In this document: piece by piece, positions 1 through 51,767 of the stretch | Position numbering within the stretch: the first letter of the stretch is position 1 | Layout: each line of letters starts with the position of its first letter | NCBI GenBank assembly: GCA_018398815.1 | Contig: CM031607.1 | Location: forward strand, 91,642,481 to 91,706,480 | Reading direction: 5' to 3' | Length of the DNA: 64,000 nt | Source: Conus ventricosus | Lineage: Eukaryota; Mollusca; Gastropoda; Neogastropoda; Conidae | Notes under the pieces: model-generated | The model's input: the letters and a program-made list of their open reading frames with translations, nothing else | What the model was told of the DNA's origin: nothing | The model's database searches: none | Program-made: the position numbers and the translations under genes

Positions 1-187
1 TTTGATGTTCACATTTTTACAACCAGTTATTATGTGTTCTGAAATAGACTTGACATTTATTGGATATAAGTGTTTTAGAAATGACGAGTTGTTGTTACAA
101 AGAAAACAGAAAGTAAAGAAAGGGTCAAATTACTATTATTTTTGGTTTGTGTGTGTGCATGTGTATGTGTGTGTGTGTTGCGTGCAG

Positions 188-38687
<38,500 letters not shown>

Positions 38688-39300
38688 CCTTGAACTTGAC
38701 CTTAGTGACTCCCCGAAAGAGGCAAATGTGATCACCAGACTTGGGTTCAAATCCATGAGAAGATCATGAAAATCCAGCGAGTCCTGCGCAAAGAAGAATA
38801 ATTGTTGTTTTAAACTTGGATCGTCTCAGATTTGTAAATCACAGCATGAAGCTTGCTGTTCTATCTCTGGCAAGTCGTAGTGATGTTCACCATTGACATT
38901 AATATGCGTGGTAGAAAGATTCAGCACAAGCTCTGAATTTACATAAATCAAAGGCATTACACCCCTTTCCACAGGATTCCAACTGAACAAAATGACTAAA
39001 ACTGAAATATTTCTTAATCATATGCTGTCTTTGCAGCTCTCTTATTTAGATCGCTTTTCACTATGGAATGTGGTAAACATTTCTCTACATCTCTGTCAAT
39101 CAAAACGACGTCCAAATTCTCATTTCTAATTGTTCGTAAGATAATGCTGACTGCAAACAGAGGGGTTCTGCGACAGGGTGCCGAGTTGACGAATGGCAGA
39201 TATATGCTGAAGTCGTAAATTGTCTGAAAATCTTAATGAACACACTTACCGCAAATTTATCTGGAAAAAAAAAAGAAAAGAATAAAAAGTGTATTGTTAC
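38688..39300 (+). other. Probable ZFC3H1 3' UTR with polyadenylation signal
   Basis: Non-coding sequence after the stop. A canonical AATAAA lies at 39281-39286 inside an A-rich stretch. A second AATAAA at 41155-41160 could end a longer transcript. Which is used cannot be told from sequence. Confidence 0.4.
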
Positions 39301-41467
39301 CGAAATGAAAGTGAAAGGAACTGCATTAAATGCGTGGAGGAAAAGGGAAGTTCTAGCTATATGTTTCAATGGAAGATCTTTGCTAAATGATAAAGTGTTT
39401 TACTGAATGAGAGACAACCTGATAAACAGTGCAAGATGAACTATTGATCACCGTGCTGCGCTGCACATCATCCTGACAGTCGGATGGCTTAATGTTTGGA
39501 TAGATCCCTGTACTTTCTGCAGCGGCGCCAGTGCTACAGTACTTGTTACAAGTTTCTGTTTCAGTCGTACATTGATTTGTCCGTCCTTTTCCAAACTTTT
39601 TTTTTCCTGAAATTTTCATCAGAGTGAAATCTAGACATCCCTTCCTCTCATGCAATGAAAAATAACATGTTAACGAAGAATGACTGAAGAAGTAATGTTT
39701 CGTAGTCCATGTTCATCTCGGTATGGAAGATTTACTTGTCAAGAAGCAGATTAATCTTGAACATGAGGAAATCTAGACATGAAAGTGTCTAAATCTTGAC
39801 AGTTTTAAACAGCGCAATCAGCTTAGCTGTTGGTAGCTCCCCCCCCCAAATACTTACTTGGGAAGAAGAACAGGTTGGAAGGGAAAAGTTCCAAGCACTG
39901 GTGATGCTGACCTGATGACCCTTCGTCCATGTACTACAAGCAAAGAGAGACAGACAGAACATGGGTGTGCCTATGGATGGCCAGACCAGGTACACCATGT
40001 TGTACCTCGAGGAAGACCTGAACTGGCTGCTGACTGAGAAGCGCCGATTCTGCTCCAAGTGCCTTGACCTCTTCTGCGCTTGACCTCAGTGTGCCATTGC
40101 CTGGCATGTGTCGGGTACGCAGTGAGTATTGTGTTTCTTTGTGGGCCAGTTAGGGCTCTTCCTTTTCCTGTTCCATGTGCGTTTCATGCTCAAAGTGCCG
40201 TATTCATGTCAGGTATGTTTTGTGTGAACGACCAGTGTGTAATATTCTTTGTGTTCATCTGTGTTCACTTACTTTGTGTGTGTGCATGTGTGTTGTAGAT
40301 TATGTTCTGAGAAAGGAATTTGGAAAATTTCTTTTTCTCTCTTATTAGATTTTGGGGGATAGGGGACGGGTCATTCATTTGGCATTCGATTGTGTTGTGA
40401 TCATGGAACGTCATCCGTATGAATGGAGGATTGTGTGAATGACCTGAGTGTGTGAGGGTTGAGTGTAATGGGGCGGAGATTCGACTTCAATGAACTTGAG
40501 CACCAAAGGCCTACAACAACTAGATTTTACCATGGAGCTGGTCGGGGGATCCTTGGAGGAAAGACACCCAAGGAAGGGAGTGGGTGTTGTCTTGTGCCTG
40601 TCCATCCTCCGGTCGGCAGAGGCGAGGGTGTGGACCATGGAGAAGAGGCGTGCTGCTGGCAGCGTTGTACACTCCCAGTGTGGCGAGGGCGCTCCACAGA
40701 CACCATGGTTTTCCGCTTTCTCCGTCAGCAAGGGGTGCATGACTTGTGATATGGTTGTAGTTATCTGTTGCTAGTTCCTTTTTTTTTTTTTTATCATACA
40801 GACATCATTTCAGGCCAGTGAAGGGTATTGCTGCCATGTTTGGGGTATTTAACAGGATGTTTGGATGGCTGCTTGATTTTGTATGTGTGGCAGGCTGTTG
40901 CATTTTTTGTCATTAGTTAGTGTCTGGATGAGATTACTTGTGCATGTTCATTTCTTATTCTTCACACAAAGTAATGTGACGATTATGAAAATAGATATGT
41001 TGTAGGTTTTTGTAAAGTCTTCACCATCATAATTGTTGCATATGCTGCATTTGTGGCATTTCTTGTGTGTGTGTGTCAGAGAAAGGGAAAGTTAGAGATG
41101 TGGGAGTGAGGATGAATATTATGGTGTCTTTGACAATTCAGCATTGCTGTGAGCAATAAACGAATGATGATGAGATTGCATTTTTCATATCTTACTTCGT
41201 GGTGATTTCTTTTCATACTGAATTTCATATGGTGGGGGGGGGGGGGGTGTCAGCATACACAGACACACTTCTCTTCACGCCATGTCCCAGCACAGCTTGC
41301 CACTCGAGTGAAACTTTGCCCAGCCCACTAACCTTCAAGGTCTCTAGTTGGTTATGGCACAGTGTCTTTCTTGTACATCTTGTTCTCTCATGACCTAGCT
41401 GTCGATGCCAGCTACTCTCTTTCCAGCACTTTTTTTCCCTCTTTGCTTTCCCCTTGCATTGATCAGT

Positions 41468-41548
41468 CAGCTGAATAAGGAAGGATATGTAATCCAGGTT
41501 GATCCTACCACTGTCCAGGTGGTCATTGATTGGGACGAGATAGGACAG
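41468..41548 (+). CDS. Possible exon of an unidentified gene
   Basis: Between CATTGATCAGTCAG (end at 41468) and CAG/GTGATT (41546-41554) the + strand reads QLNKEGYVIQVDPTTVQVV, then IDWDEIGQ. Its composition is protein-like and the putative splice sites are adequate. I do not recognise the product. It lies downstream of the ZFC3H1 stop, so it would belong to another + strand gene or to an alternative transcript. It could be chance. Confidence 0.25.
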
Positions 41549-41934
41549 GTGATTGCCTCTGCTTGAGCCCTTCTCTCGCTAACCCATCCATCCTTACACT
41601 CGCTGATCATTCACCTTCCTCCCCCATCCATCTTTACGCACACAAGTCACTTTATCCCAGTCTCCCCCCGGTACCTTCATGACTTGTCCCTTCGTCAGCA
41701 CACCTTTCTCCATGTCAAACATCCTGCTCTTCCTGAAAGCCTGTATGAAGTGTCTCTCTCTGCACTTTACCTCCCCTCATACATGTATCCCTCCCACATC
41801 TCTCATGAATCGTGACAGTGGTACTTTAGGTGGCAAGCGATAAGGGAAGGAGAAACCTGGAATGGTGGTGGATTTTGTACCATCTTTCTGGTGATGAGTT
41901 CACACCCCCTCACAGTGGGCTTCATTTGACATAC

Positions 41935-42312
41935 ACTCTCTCGCCTCTACTCCTACCACCCTCATCCCAACTCGCCTCTACTCCTACCACCCTCATCCCA
42001 ACTCGCCTCTACTCCTACCACCCTCGTCCCAACTCGCCTCTACTCCTACCACCCTCATCCCAACTCGCCTCTACTCCTACCACCCTCATCCCAACTCGCC
42101 TCTACTCCTACCACCCTCATCCCAACTCGCCTCTACTCCTACCACCCTCGTCCCAATTCGCCTCTACTCCTACCACCCTCATCCCAACTCGCCTCTACTC
42201 CTACCACCCTCATCCCAACTCGCCTCTACTCCTACCACCCTCATCCCAACTCGCCTCTACTCCTACCACCCTCATCCCAACTCGCCTCTACTCCTACCAC
42301 CCTCATCCCAAC
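41935..42312 (+). repeat. 31-bp minisatellite, 12 copies
   Basis: Unit CTCGCCTCTACTCCTACCAC plus CCTCATCCCAA; one base differs in a few copies (CTCGTCCC, CAATTCG). The pyrimidine-rich unit is open in all + frames. A partial unit reappears at 43112-43132. Confidence 0.95.
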
Positions 42313-43153
42313 TTTGGTTGAGCCAAAATCTGAAGTCTTCCCCATCCAGAGACAGATTTTTTTAAAGTCTGTTTCTTTCACAGGTATAAACAAAAACACC
42401 AGCCCCCACACACCCCTCCCCTTTCATACTAGGACCTCTTTCTGCCTTCCTCCTCACCTTGTATCGTGCACATATGTTCAGTTGAATTGCCTTTTTTTTT
42501 TTAAAACAAAAATGAATGGCCTTGGATCACATTTTTCCCTTCATCGTGTAAGGCTTTGAAAAAGACATGTTTATCACAGTCTTGACCAGTTTTTTGTAAC
42601 TTTGGTTTTTCTAAGCACAATGTATTTATTCAGTCATTGCATGACGATTCCTTTTTCATTGTCATGTTAAGATAGTGTTTTTACAGCTACTTTTACTACA
42701 TCATACAAATCCAGGGTTTTAATACAATCACAAGCCTCCTTTGTTATTGTTTGTTGGCTCTCCTTCCTTTTGGAAGGCCGGTCATTTTTCCTGTAGTCTT
42801 CCCAATCCACAGTGTTTTGCAAGTTTCATTTGATGGCCAAAACAACAAAAGGTGGAGATCTGACAGGTGGTACACACAAGAAGATTAGACTTGGGGCGAT
42901 GCTGGGTCTTTTCTTGTGCATGTTCAGCACTGGCATTTTTCCATTTTGAAGTCGCTCATATTCATTTCCTTCATCTTATTCATTGCATGGGGTTCCGATT
43001 ATTGGGATAATTCAAAACTGACATGATCAAATAATCATCAATCACTTGGGGAAGTTTCCTGTATAAAGTATTAGATCACATGATGAAGGCAGCAGGTCAT
43101 ACAACGGTCTCGCCACCACCCTCATCCCAACTCCACCCCCCCCCCCCCCCCCC

Positions 43154-43186
<33 letters not shown>

Positions 43187-44210
43187 CAAAAAACAAATCA
43201 TGTAATGAGTGGGTGTGTCTGGCTCTCAGGAGTATGTGTGTCTGGTCAGTTTCATTTATTTGAACCAGTCGGGGAGGAAGCTAACATTGAAGCAAGCATG
43301 TTTATTCAAAGATTGTTTGACCCAATACATCCGTTGTAGCATGTGCAGGTACTTATCTCAACAATGCAGACTTTAGATAGTGTTGGTTCCTTAAAAAGAT
43401 TTTTTAGATAGTGTTGGTTCCTGTAAAAAGATTTTTTTGTTGGTTTTCCTTTTGACTTTGAAAAAGCGTATTTTTTTCATTGCTCAGAAGATGCTTGCCG
43501 GTGTTGGCTCCCATCCCCCAAGTCTGTGAACATCGAATCTTTAGTGTTGAAAACGATGAAAGCGACTCTGTAAAGGGTTTTTTTTTCTTTCTTTATTTGC
43601 AAACTTTTAGCCAGTCTGACTTCCGTCTATATATTTTTTTTTTTTTTCCCGTTTGTGAAATTTGAAAATAGGAAGGTCTCAAGCCAGCATTTGATCATGA
43701 ACAGATAAAACCAGCGTGGGTTGGGCCGACTGGTTTGACATTAGGTTCAAGTATACCATTTTAATCCATGCGACTCCCATTTTAGCTAGAAAAGATTCAG
43801 TCTCTACTGGTTCAAAGCTGAATATATGTGTTCTTTCATGATTGATGCACGATTTATTGTGTTTAAAAGAAAATAAAATTGGGTAAAAAAAAAAACTTTC
43901 AGCACCTGTATTCAGCCTGTGTATATTGTTTGAAAGTGCAGTCTGTTTTGCCTTTTTCTACAACTTTTGGTTTGCAGCATGAATGTTTAGATAATTCTCT
44001 GGCTTCAAATGCAAAACGTCTTGCAGACTGTCAGTCTCTTAAGTGTGCATATGCTTTTTGAAATTGTACTTGTGCCTTGCTGTGATTATCTCTTGACCTT
44101 ATGGGTGGGTATAATGCGACAAGAGGCATGATTAAGTACGCTTAGATCCTGGTCGCTATTCTTTGCTCATCATGAAGATTTCTGAATTGAATGTCCTTGT
44201 CTTGTCCCAG
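42313..44210 (+). other. Intergenic stretch, mostly featureless
   Basis: It contains a C17/A27 homopolymer junction at 43136-43183 and several T runs. No gene recognised. Confidence 0.5.
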
Positions 44211-44322
44211 CTGATGTGGGTCCTGGATCTGAAGCAGAAAGTTGGCGAGGGATTGATGACATTTATATTCAAGAGAATGCTCTTGCTCAGGATCCGACCA
44301 AGCAGTATCATTACCTGCAGGG
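44211..44322 (+). CDS. Possible exon of an unidentified gene
   Basis: After TTGTCTTGTCCCAG (ends 44215) the + strand reads DVGPGSEAESWRGIDDIYIQ, ENALAQDPTKQYHYLQ, followed by a G-run. Another frame (LMWVLDLKQKVGEGLMTFIF) is also open, and the phase does not match the possible exon at 41468 cleanly. Family unknown. Low confidence. Confidence 0.22.
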
Positions 44323-44334
44323 AGGGGACTGGGC

Positions 44335-44400
44335 GAGGGGGGGGGGGGGGGGGGGGGGAGAGCAGAACAGGTTGAAGATGAAGCAGTGTCATCAGGGGGT

Positions 44401-44433
<33 letters not shown>

Positions 44434-44473
44434 CTTTATCTCCAGTCCTGCTCAGAATCCCGGGAACAAATGT

Positions 44474-44528
<55 letters not shown>

Positions 44529-44606
44529 CTTTTCTACAGTCCTGCACAGGATTCATGACCAGGGTCATCAAGGGAGTGTGGGGATTGGGGGGGGGGGGGG
44601 GGGTAC
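44335..44606. repeat. Cluster of long poly(G) tracts
   Basis: Four G runs, the longest about 51 bases (44478-44528), with others at 44337-44359, 44399-44433 and 44586-44603. They are separated by short related sequences (TACAGTCCTG, ATCCAGTCCTG), as if a unit with a G run had been duplicated. Run lengths are likely to be unreliable in assembly. Confidence 0.85.
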
Positions 44607-44719
44607 TAATACAATCCTGTGCACTTTATCCCAAACTGAAGGGACCGATTTGCGAGTCCCATTTGAAGCATTGACTGGTGCAAGTTGTCCGTCCTGACAG
44701 GCCCCTACTGGAGTTTGTT

Positions 44720-45420
44720 TCAATGGGAAGACTGGAATCGCACTGCAGACATTTCTTTGCATCTACAGAATAGGCTTTTCAGAACTTCTTGACCAACTAT
44801 GCAGATGTCTGTATGTCTTGGGCCCCGAAGTGCTGGGATATGGTGTGAACAGAAGTACAGAGCATAGCCATATCGTGTACTGTCAGACCAAATGTGGAAT
44901 GCAACATCATCCTCTGCAACTGCATTCTCAAATGTTCACCCTCACCAGTCGGTAAGGTAAAGAAAAATTCATACGTTTTCTGTGGCCCCTTCATACTCAC
45001 ACTGTGACCTGGGTTTGGATTTCCTCCCTACGTCCACGCCTGGGCATAGATATTGGTCAGGTTCAAGGAGGCAGTCAGTTCAGTGGACATGGACATGGTG
45101 GCACCCTCTGCAGAGAGATGGCCGATTCATACCTGTGCCACGACTGCACAATAAGGGGTGGGGGGTCATATGCAGTATTGTGGACATGTTGCATCAGAAC
45201 AGGTATAACTGAACATCACCAAAGTGGCTTTGCAGCAGTGCCGAGTCTCCTGGTGGGCTGCCCCACAACGTGATACCAATGGCTTGCTGCCTGTGGACTG
45301 CCGGTACTTGGTTGCAATGGGAGATAACCGAGTGAAACTTTGTAAGGGGCAACTGAGCCAGCATGGGAGTCATGCCACCAACTGGACATGGGAGACGAAG
45401 ACGGCATCGAGGGGAGGGGG
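44720..45420 (+). mobile_element. Diverged copy of the long SINE family (head missing)
   Basis: It tracks 62850-63480: GGGAAGACTGG, GACCAACTATGCAGATGTCTG, a CTGGGATATGG block, ATCAGAACAGG and GAACATCACCAAAGTGGCT, TGTGGACTGCCGGTAC. The tRNA-derived head is absent. It ends at a G run at 45415 before the inverted LINE tail. Confidence 0.7.
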
Positions 45421-45431
45421 GGGGGGGGGGT

Positions 45432-45705
45432 AAGGTAAGGTTATGTTGCTTATAGCCCAGCCGACTGTAAGGGGCCATATCAGGGCTGTCACCACTTTAA
45501 AATCAACTCACAAGTCATCTCCAAAAAAAAAGAAACCTTTCACGCATCTCTTTGAAATACACCTAAAAAGGCACCAGAAACTTCGTTAAAAATCTTTTTT
45601 CCGTAAAATCTTAAATCGGATGAAAAATGTTAATCTCTTTCAGAAACTCGAAGATCACGTCAGGTGGGACATCTCTGAGCAGGGTTTTCATGGACTCTGC
45701 TCAGG
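45432..45705 (-). mobile_element. LINE 3' end, antisense
   Basis: The reverse complement matches 22060-22345: TAAGGTAAGG tail, GGCCATATCAGGGCTGTCAC, AACTCACAAGTCATC and, at the far end, CATCTCTGAGCAGGGTTTTC. It is 5'-truncated to about 270 bp, as usual for LINE insertions. It is followed by a poly(G) run (45702-45727). Confidence 0.75.
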
Positions 45706-45859
45706 GGGGGGGGGGGGGGGGGGGGGGTTGATACAAGATGAAAATGTCAAGTCTGTGGAATGGACTGCAAAGATGTCAAGACGCTGCCTGTAAGATTGCC
45801 TGCACTGGTTATAATGGATAGGTCATTAGATCCGATAGCATCTACCCAGGGATCAACTA

Positions 45860-46290
45860 TAAAATGGTGCAGTTCTGGAACAGGGAGCAGTCAATGTCAA
45901 GTCGTCAAGAGGCAACCCACCCAAGGAGACGCTACACTGCTGCCGGGTCACTTCGGTGGTGTTCAGTGGTGTCTGTTCTGAACCAACATAGGCCTAGGAC
46001 ACCATCTACTAAGCTCCCTACTGACAACAATAAGTGCTTAGTTGCAGAGCTGCTGTAAGCGCCTCTCAGAGGGTGCCAATGACAGCCCCCAGGAATTCCC
46101 CAGCAGAATCAAACCAAGTCAGTGATATCAAAGCATGAAAGGCCACAGACTTTGAGACTTTTTTTTAATGCTGATCGATGAGAATGAAGATGCTACGGAT
46201 ATCCGTTCTGGTCTGAATCTACATGACAGGGCTGTACTCTATGCTTACTTTCATATATCCCAGCGTCAACCAGATGGAGCCGAGCCCTTT
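45860..46290 (-). mobile_element. Diverged antisense copy of the long SINE family
   Basis: The reverse complement follows 62950-63450: GGGAGCAGTCAATGTCAAGT, the ACACTGCTGCCGGGTCACTT block, CATCTACTAAGCTCCCTA, GCTGATCGATGAGAATGAAG and GACAGGGCTGTACTCTATGC. With 44720-45420 in the opposite sense, it forms an imperfect inverted pair around the LINE tail. Confidence 0.7.
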
Positions 46291-48963
46291 ATTACATCAT
46301 TACATCATCTATTGCTTCATGTTCAGGCATGGGAAGAGGAAGAGCTTTAGCGGGACCCGTTGACCAAACTCATGTTCAGGATCCGTATGTACAGTGCCAT
46401 CGTGGTTTGCACACATGCAAGTACACACAGATGACTCACCAAAAAGCTAAAGTATGGAGTAAGGTTTAGAGCATTACTTTAGTAAAGCCTTGCAGAAACA
46501 ACATGAGCAGACATGTTCTGGCTGCATCACACTAGACTAGAACTGCAGATTGTGCTCGTTATTCTGATGGCTGGGATCCACACTGAACAGACAGCTGTCG
46601 GCATGAGCAGACAGTGACACTGTGGCAATGGTCTTTACCTGCTGAAGTGAAGTTGCCAGGCTGTAAATCTGCTGTCTGGCACGAGTCCCAACCCACAGAA
46701 CTAGAAAGGCCGTTCTGAAGACTATACATACAGCATTCCACAAGAACAAAGAAATGATAAAAGTTTACAGCTGCAGAATCTTTGAGCAGTGAAGGCTCAG
46801 CCACGCTACCAAATCTGACAAAGGATGGTCAAACAAGTTACAGAAGTCCAAAATGTCTCGTCAAATACTGATTTTGATAAGTTTCTATGAATGGAGCACG
46901 AACACACCAAAGACAGTATACTGCTTCAAAAGGCGTGGACGCTGCTGCTTGGTTCTTTGGTGCAGAAGAAACCACAATGCACTCACAAGAACCAGGAAAA
47001 CGGTTATAAACACAGAAAAATGTGCAATACAATATCTGTTACGGGGACTGTCACAGCAAGTCTTGAAAGGCAAAAAGCTGCCAACAGCTCAAGCCATTTT
47101 ACTTTCAGTAAACAAAGAAACAAAAACACGATCTCTGTTAATTTGAAAGGAAAAAAATCCAAAACCATTTCAAAACTAGAACAAGGAAAACCTGGAAGGG
47201 CAGCAGGAAGCAGCTGTGCCTTGAAGCGCAGCAAGTGTTGGATCCGCAAACGTCCACCATGCTGTGTCACAACATTCACTGTCAACTTTGCCAGCGGCTC
47301 ATGCTGGCTCTATACTCGTGCACGATGACCCAGTACTGTCGATAGGCCAAGGGAGTATACTTCTCTTCCTTTTAGTGTAGTGGTGGATATACACCTCTCA
47401 ACTGACAAACTCGTCCACCCTTTACTGTATCCTGTTACAAGCTTGAAAATCAAATAAACAAACAAAATGAGCATGCATGCCACAACACTTTTCTTTGGAC
47501 ATGTGCTGCAAAACAGTTGCAGACCTTTGCATGCTAAACATGCTATGCCACGTCGTGCAAGCTCTATGTGTTTTCATGAAAACTGAAACCCAATTCCAAG
47601 TAGATGTACTGAAGATACAAAACATTTTTGATATGGAAGGAAATCTTCGATGAGGCTGGGAACGGTTAACACTAATTAACAAACAAGTACACTAACTCTT
47701 GTTCCCATGATCAAATAAACTGATGCCCATAACTCCAGACGAATGCTGCTTATGGCACCGAATCGCCTAGAAATGACAACACAGAGCACCCAGAACAAAC
47801 AAAAAAAAGAAAAGAAACATCGCCCTTCAAAAAAGAAGAAAAGGATGTTCAAAGCTTGTCCAAAAACCCTTGCATACAGTGAATGTTCCCGATTGCCCAA
47901 CACACGCACGTATATTGTCATATCTCCTTGTTTGCGTCCTCTTTGTTATCATTTCTGCTACGTGATTCGGTGCCACAGGAAATATTTGTTTGGAGTTGTG
48001 CGCATCTATTTCATGATGGGAGCAAGATTGTGTGTACTTGTTTGTTGATTAATGTCCTTGATAGCCTAACACATGCACTTACATATGACGATAATTTCAC
48101 ACACCAAGGCTCTCTTTCAAATGACGCCGTCACGTTTGCGTTTTGTTGCGGCCAGGTCAGACGACACTGGCGCTTGAATCGCGCACTGCCGCCTCAGAAT
48201 TCGCCGCTATACTATCAAACACGATATCTCAGCATGCAAAGACTTGGGTCATAAAATGGACATAAGGAAAAACTCGGGACTTATCCGAAAATGAGATGAC
48301 ACACGTCGACATCAGTGGAGGCCCTTTCGTTGTCATGTTTATTTATCCGCTTCTTGCTTATCTGTCTTATTTATTGAATCATCTGCCTATCAAAGTATTG
48401 TCTAGGACATGACGGCCATCTACTCTCAGACTCGCTGTACCCTGTATGTTCTCTTGGGCATGCAGTCATCCGTCGTTACTCACTTTCCTATCAAACCAGG
48501 ACACGCAAAACTTCATTAGTCTTTTTTATTTCTCACAGACTGTAAACAAATACTGGAAATACTGAAAAGCGGAAAGACTTAAGCAAACTCAGATCTACAT
48601 TGTTCTAGCAAATTTACGAATGTTTCAATAGCATACATGTTGCCATTTGGCAGGATATTTTGTCATGAAAATAACGTTTTAATAGTGTTCCTATTATGGT
48701 TTTTATACATACAAAAAAAAAGAAGAAAAAAAGCACACTCAACTCTGGTTATGCTGCCAAAATATAGGCTACGTGGCATACGATATCAGTCCTTTTATTT
48801 CGTGTATTGGGCAAGTCATTCTCCATCCAGATCATATCTGTCCACGCATCTGACACTTGGGAAAAAGTCTTTGATGCTAGAATCCCATTTTCAAACACTG
48901 TCATTTCACAGTGAGTACACGCTGAGAACATGCTTTGCTTTCATGAGTGTGGAGGTGGGGGGT

Positions 48964-49000
<37 letters not shown>

Positions 49001-51767
49001 GGAGCAAATAAAGTAAACTGCTTACTATTTCAAATATACAGAATGGGCCTTGCTACGCAATCATTTGCAAAATCTTTAAGCACAACACATTACTACTAGA
49101 TTTAAGATTGGTGAACTCGGATTGGAAAAAAAGTAAAGCTGGTATGTCAAAAGTTTACCACAAAGATGCCAAAAAGTATGACAGGTGACATGTTTAACAA
49201 CATCAAGGAAAATAATATATTCCGATTATAAGAACGATGACCGTAATCTAAGTTTCGCAAACATAGAAAAAGAAGATTCCACAAACATCCTAATACACAA
49301 GAAGGAAAGGGAGCTGGATTTTATATAGAATGTACGTAGGATTTAAAGAGTGGGTTTTTTTTTTTTTTTCACAGACACGCAGAGAACCCGCTTAACCTTG
49401 CGAGTGTTTTGCACAGTAGGGTGAATTAACAACATATTATACATATATATATTTCACAAAATCCGTACACCATCTTGGTAATAACTCATTTCATGAGCAT
49501 TGATCCATGACCTATACAATATGTAAATTGTCTGGCAGAAAGATATGTTCTTTAAATGCTGTGTGTGTTGGTACCAAATAATCGTTTACAAACAGCATAT
49601 TGTTTCAGCTGGCAGATGACTTGTTTGTTAGGGGCACTGCCAACAGTTGATATACTCCCCCAAAACGAAAAACATCCACAAAAAAGAAAAAAAGTCGTCG
49701 GCCACAGGCGTCCAAATGCTGCAGTCTATTTCTGCAAGCAAAAAAACAAAAAAAGGTAAACAATGAGGTGAATTTTTTCTTCATTTATCCCTACATTCTA
49801 ATCCCTTTCCATACCTGGCATAATTCATCACGCACACACCGTATTTACATTTCACCATCACCACAGAATTTAAACACCTACACTGGCTATTTATATCACC
49901 GACTTCACACATAAGGACAGGCGAAAACAATTAAGAAAATAACAACGGAAAATAAATCGCCTGAGAATAGAGAAAGGACTTTTGAAGAGAAAACAACAGA
50001 CAATTCTGCAGAACTGACAAATTATCGTTCAATCAGTTGTCTGGTATGAAAGACGTGTACATACTTGATCGTCAGTCGCCGGCGTAGAATTCATTGCCTT
50101 TCCCAATAACCCCCTCCCCACCCTACCCCCACATCACCCCTTCCCTTCCCTTCTTATCTTCCACGGAGACGCCGGAGGTTCCTTTAGTGTAAACTGAACC
50201 CTTCGCCTGACAATTCTGTGCTAGAAAAGTTCCCCTTTTCTATCATTCTCTCTGACTCTGCCGTTTGTATATGTCATTCCAGAATTTCTCAGGAAACGAG
50301 ACTGCAAGTAACGTAAAGCTTAGTTCAAATGGTATTTTTTAAGTACTCAAACCTCTTCTGTCGAAAACATGTTTGTTCTTACTTTCTTACCTGAAGAACT
50401 TTCCTTTTTTTAATACTTATCAAAGACCTGTCAAAGGAGATTCCCAGATACTCAGCTCATGTACAATATGCATTGACTCAACCAAACCCGCTAAGGTTCC
50501 ATTTCCCCGGTCATTCCAACTTTTCGTTTTGACTTTTCACCCAGAAGGACCACTACAAAAAAATCATGCAGATAAATTCCAGTACCAATGAAATTATCTG
50601 AAAAGGTTAGCAAAGCACTAAAGGATTATGCTTCGAGATCTTTTTTCGTATAAAGTCAATGAAAGTCACATGTGCATCTCCAGGCAATCAACATGCTAAA
50701 CCAAACAGCAAAAAAAGCAAGCAGGAAAAAAGGGGAGGGGGATGCAAGGGGGATACAGAATGCAAATCACGGATACAACTATGAGCGTGCATATGGCAAC
50801 CCAAGACCAATACCTGAATTAGTAGTCAAGGCAAGCAAAAGGTTAACAGGTCAGCATCATTCCTATTGATAAAAAGGTAACCACTTGATTTCTTTTAACC
50901 TTCCTATACATACATTTTTTCCCCGCCCTCACCTTTACAGTATACAGGTACAGCTGGTATAATCACACGGACCTTCACCAAATCTGTTTACATGACAAGT
51001 TCAATACACCTTGAGCTCACTGCATGTTAAACTGACAAATTTCAGGCATCCATTAGCCTGTTTTCATCCAGTTTACATGTGCTAAAAAATGACAGCGACA
51101 ATTTTGTTTGATCCACACGAATGAACACACTGACCAACATCCCAAGACATACCGCTATCTTCATATGCACTACAGCTCCGAGATGGGCCCAAAGCGCGAG
51201 CTATGATTTTCGTCGACAATCCTGATCGCGATTTGGCTTCTTGTCGAAAGGGCTGAACATGTAACCTTTACTCACGTCTTTCACTTCCTTTCCAATTGCT
51301 ATGACGACATGTTTCAAAGCACTTTTTGTTTACCTTTATAAAAAGTGTCTTTTTTATTTCATCTGGAATGTGAAGGGAGAGATCGCGCGGGACCCGATAC
51401 AGAAGAAGTACCAGAGGTTTCACAATTATGATGTCAGACTAAAGAGAAAAAGATATGCTCATTATAGATGTAATCACTTTTGTATACCTGTCATTCAAAG
51501 ACAATATCTAATCGACACAACTGTCCAGAAACATACCTTATTTTTGCTGGACAACAGACTGATAAAGCCTTTGGATATCAATCCTGTGATTGAAACATTC
51601 ATCTTCAAAATAATGGTAAGTTCAGGTTGATGTTCAGCATTTGGGGGCGACTGCTCCAAAGTCATCGCCTAAAAAAAGGCTTTACAACATACCCCTTTTT
51701 CCGAAAATCAAATGTCGGTGGAACTGTGACGTAAGATCTGGTCTGGCCCCCTCGGGATATTTAACAC
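46291..51767. other. Intergenic region, no gene recognised
   Basis: About 5.5 kb of ordinary complexity with a poly(G) run of about 36 bases at 48964-48999 and T/A runs (49357-49370). It could include part of a long catalase 3' UTR on the - strand, but neither a terminal exon nor a decisive polyadenylation site could be picked. I saw no RNA gene. Confidence 0.45.

Noticed and set aside
39960..40090. Coding-like segment reading YLEEDLNWLLTEKRRFCSK to a stop, and the 40459-40750 ORF
   Set aside because: Possible exons downstream of ZFC3H1, but without clear splice sites or a recognised family. They may be part of a long 3' UTR.
51215..51332. - strand stretch reading HVVIAIGKEVKDVSKGYMFS to a stop, considered as the catalase terminal exon
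   Set aside because: It does not resemble catalase C-termini, has no peroxisomal tripeptide at the stop, and lacks a convincing acceptor in the right phase.
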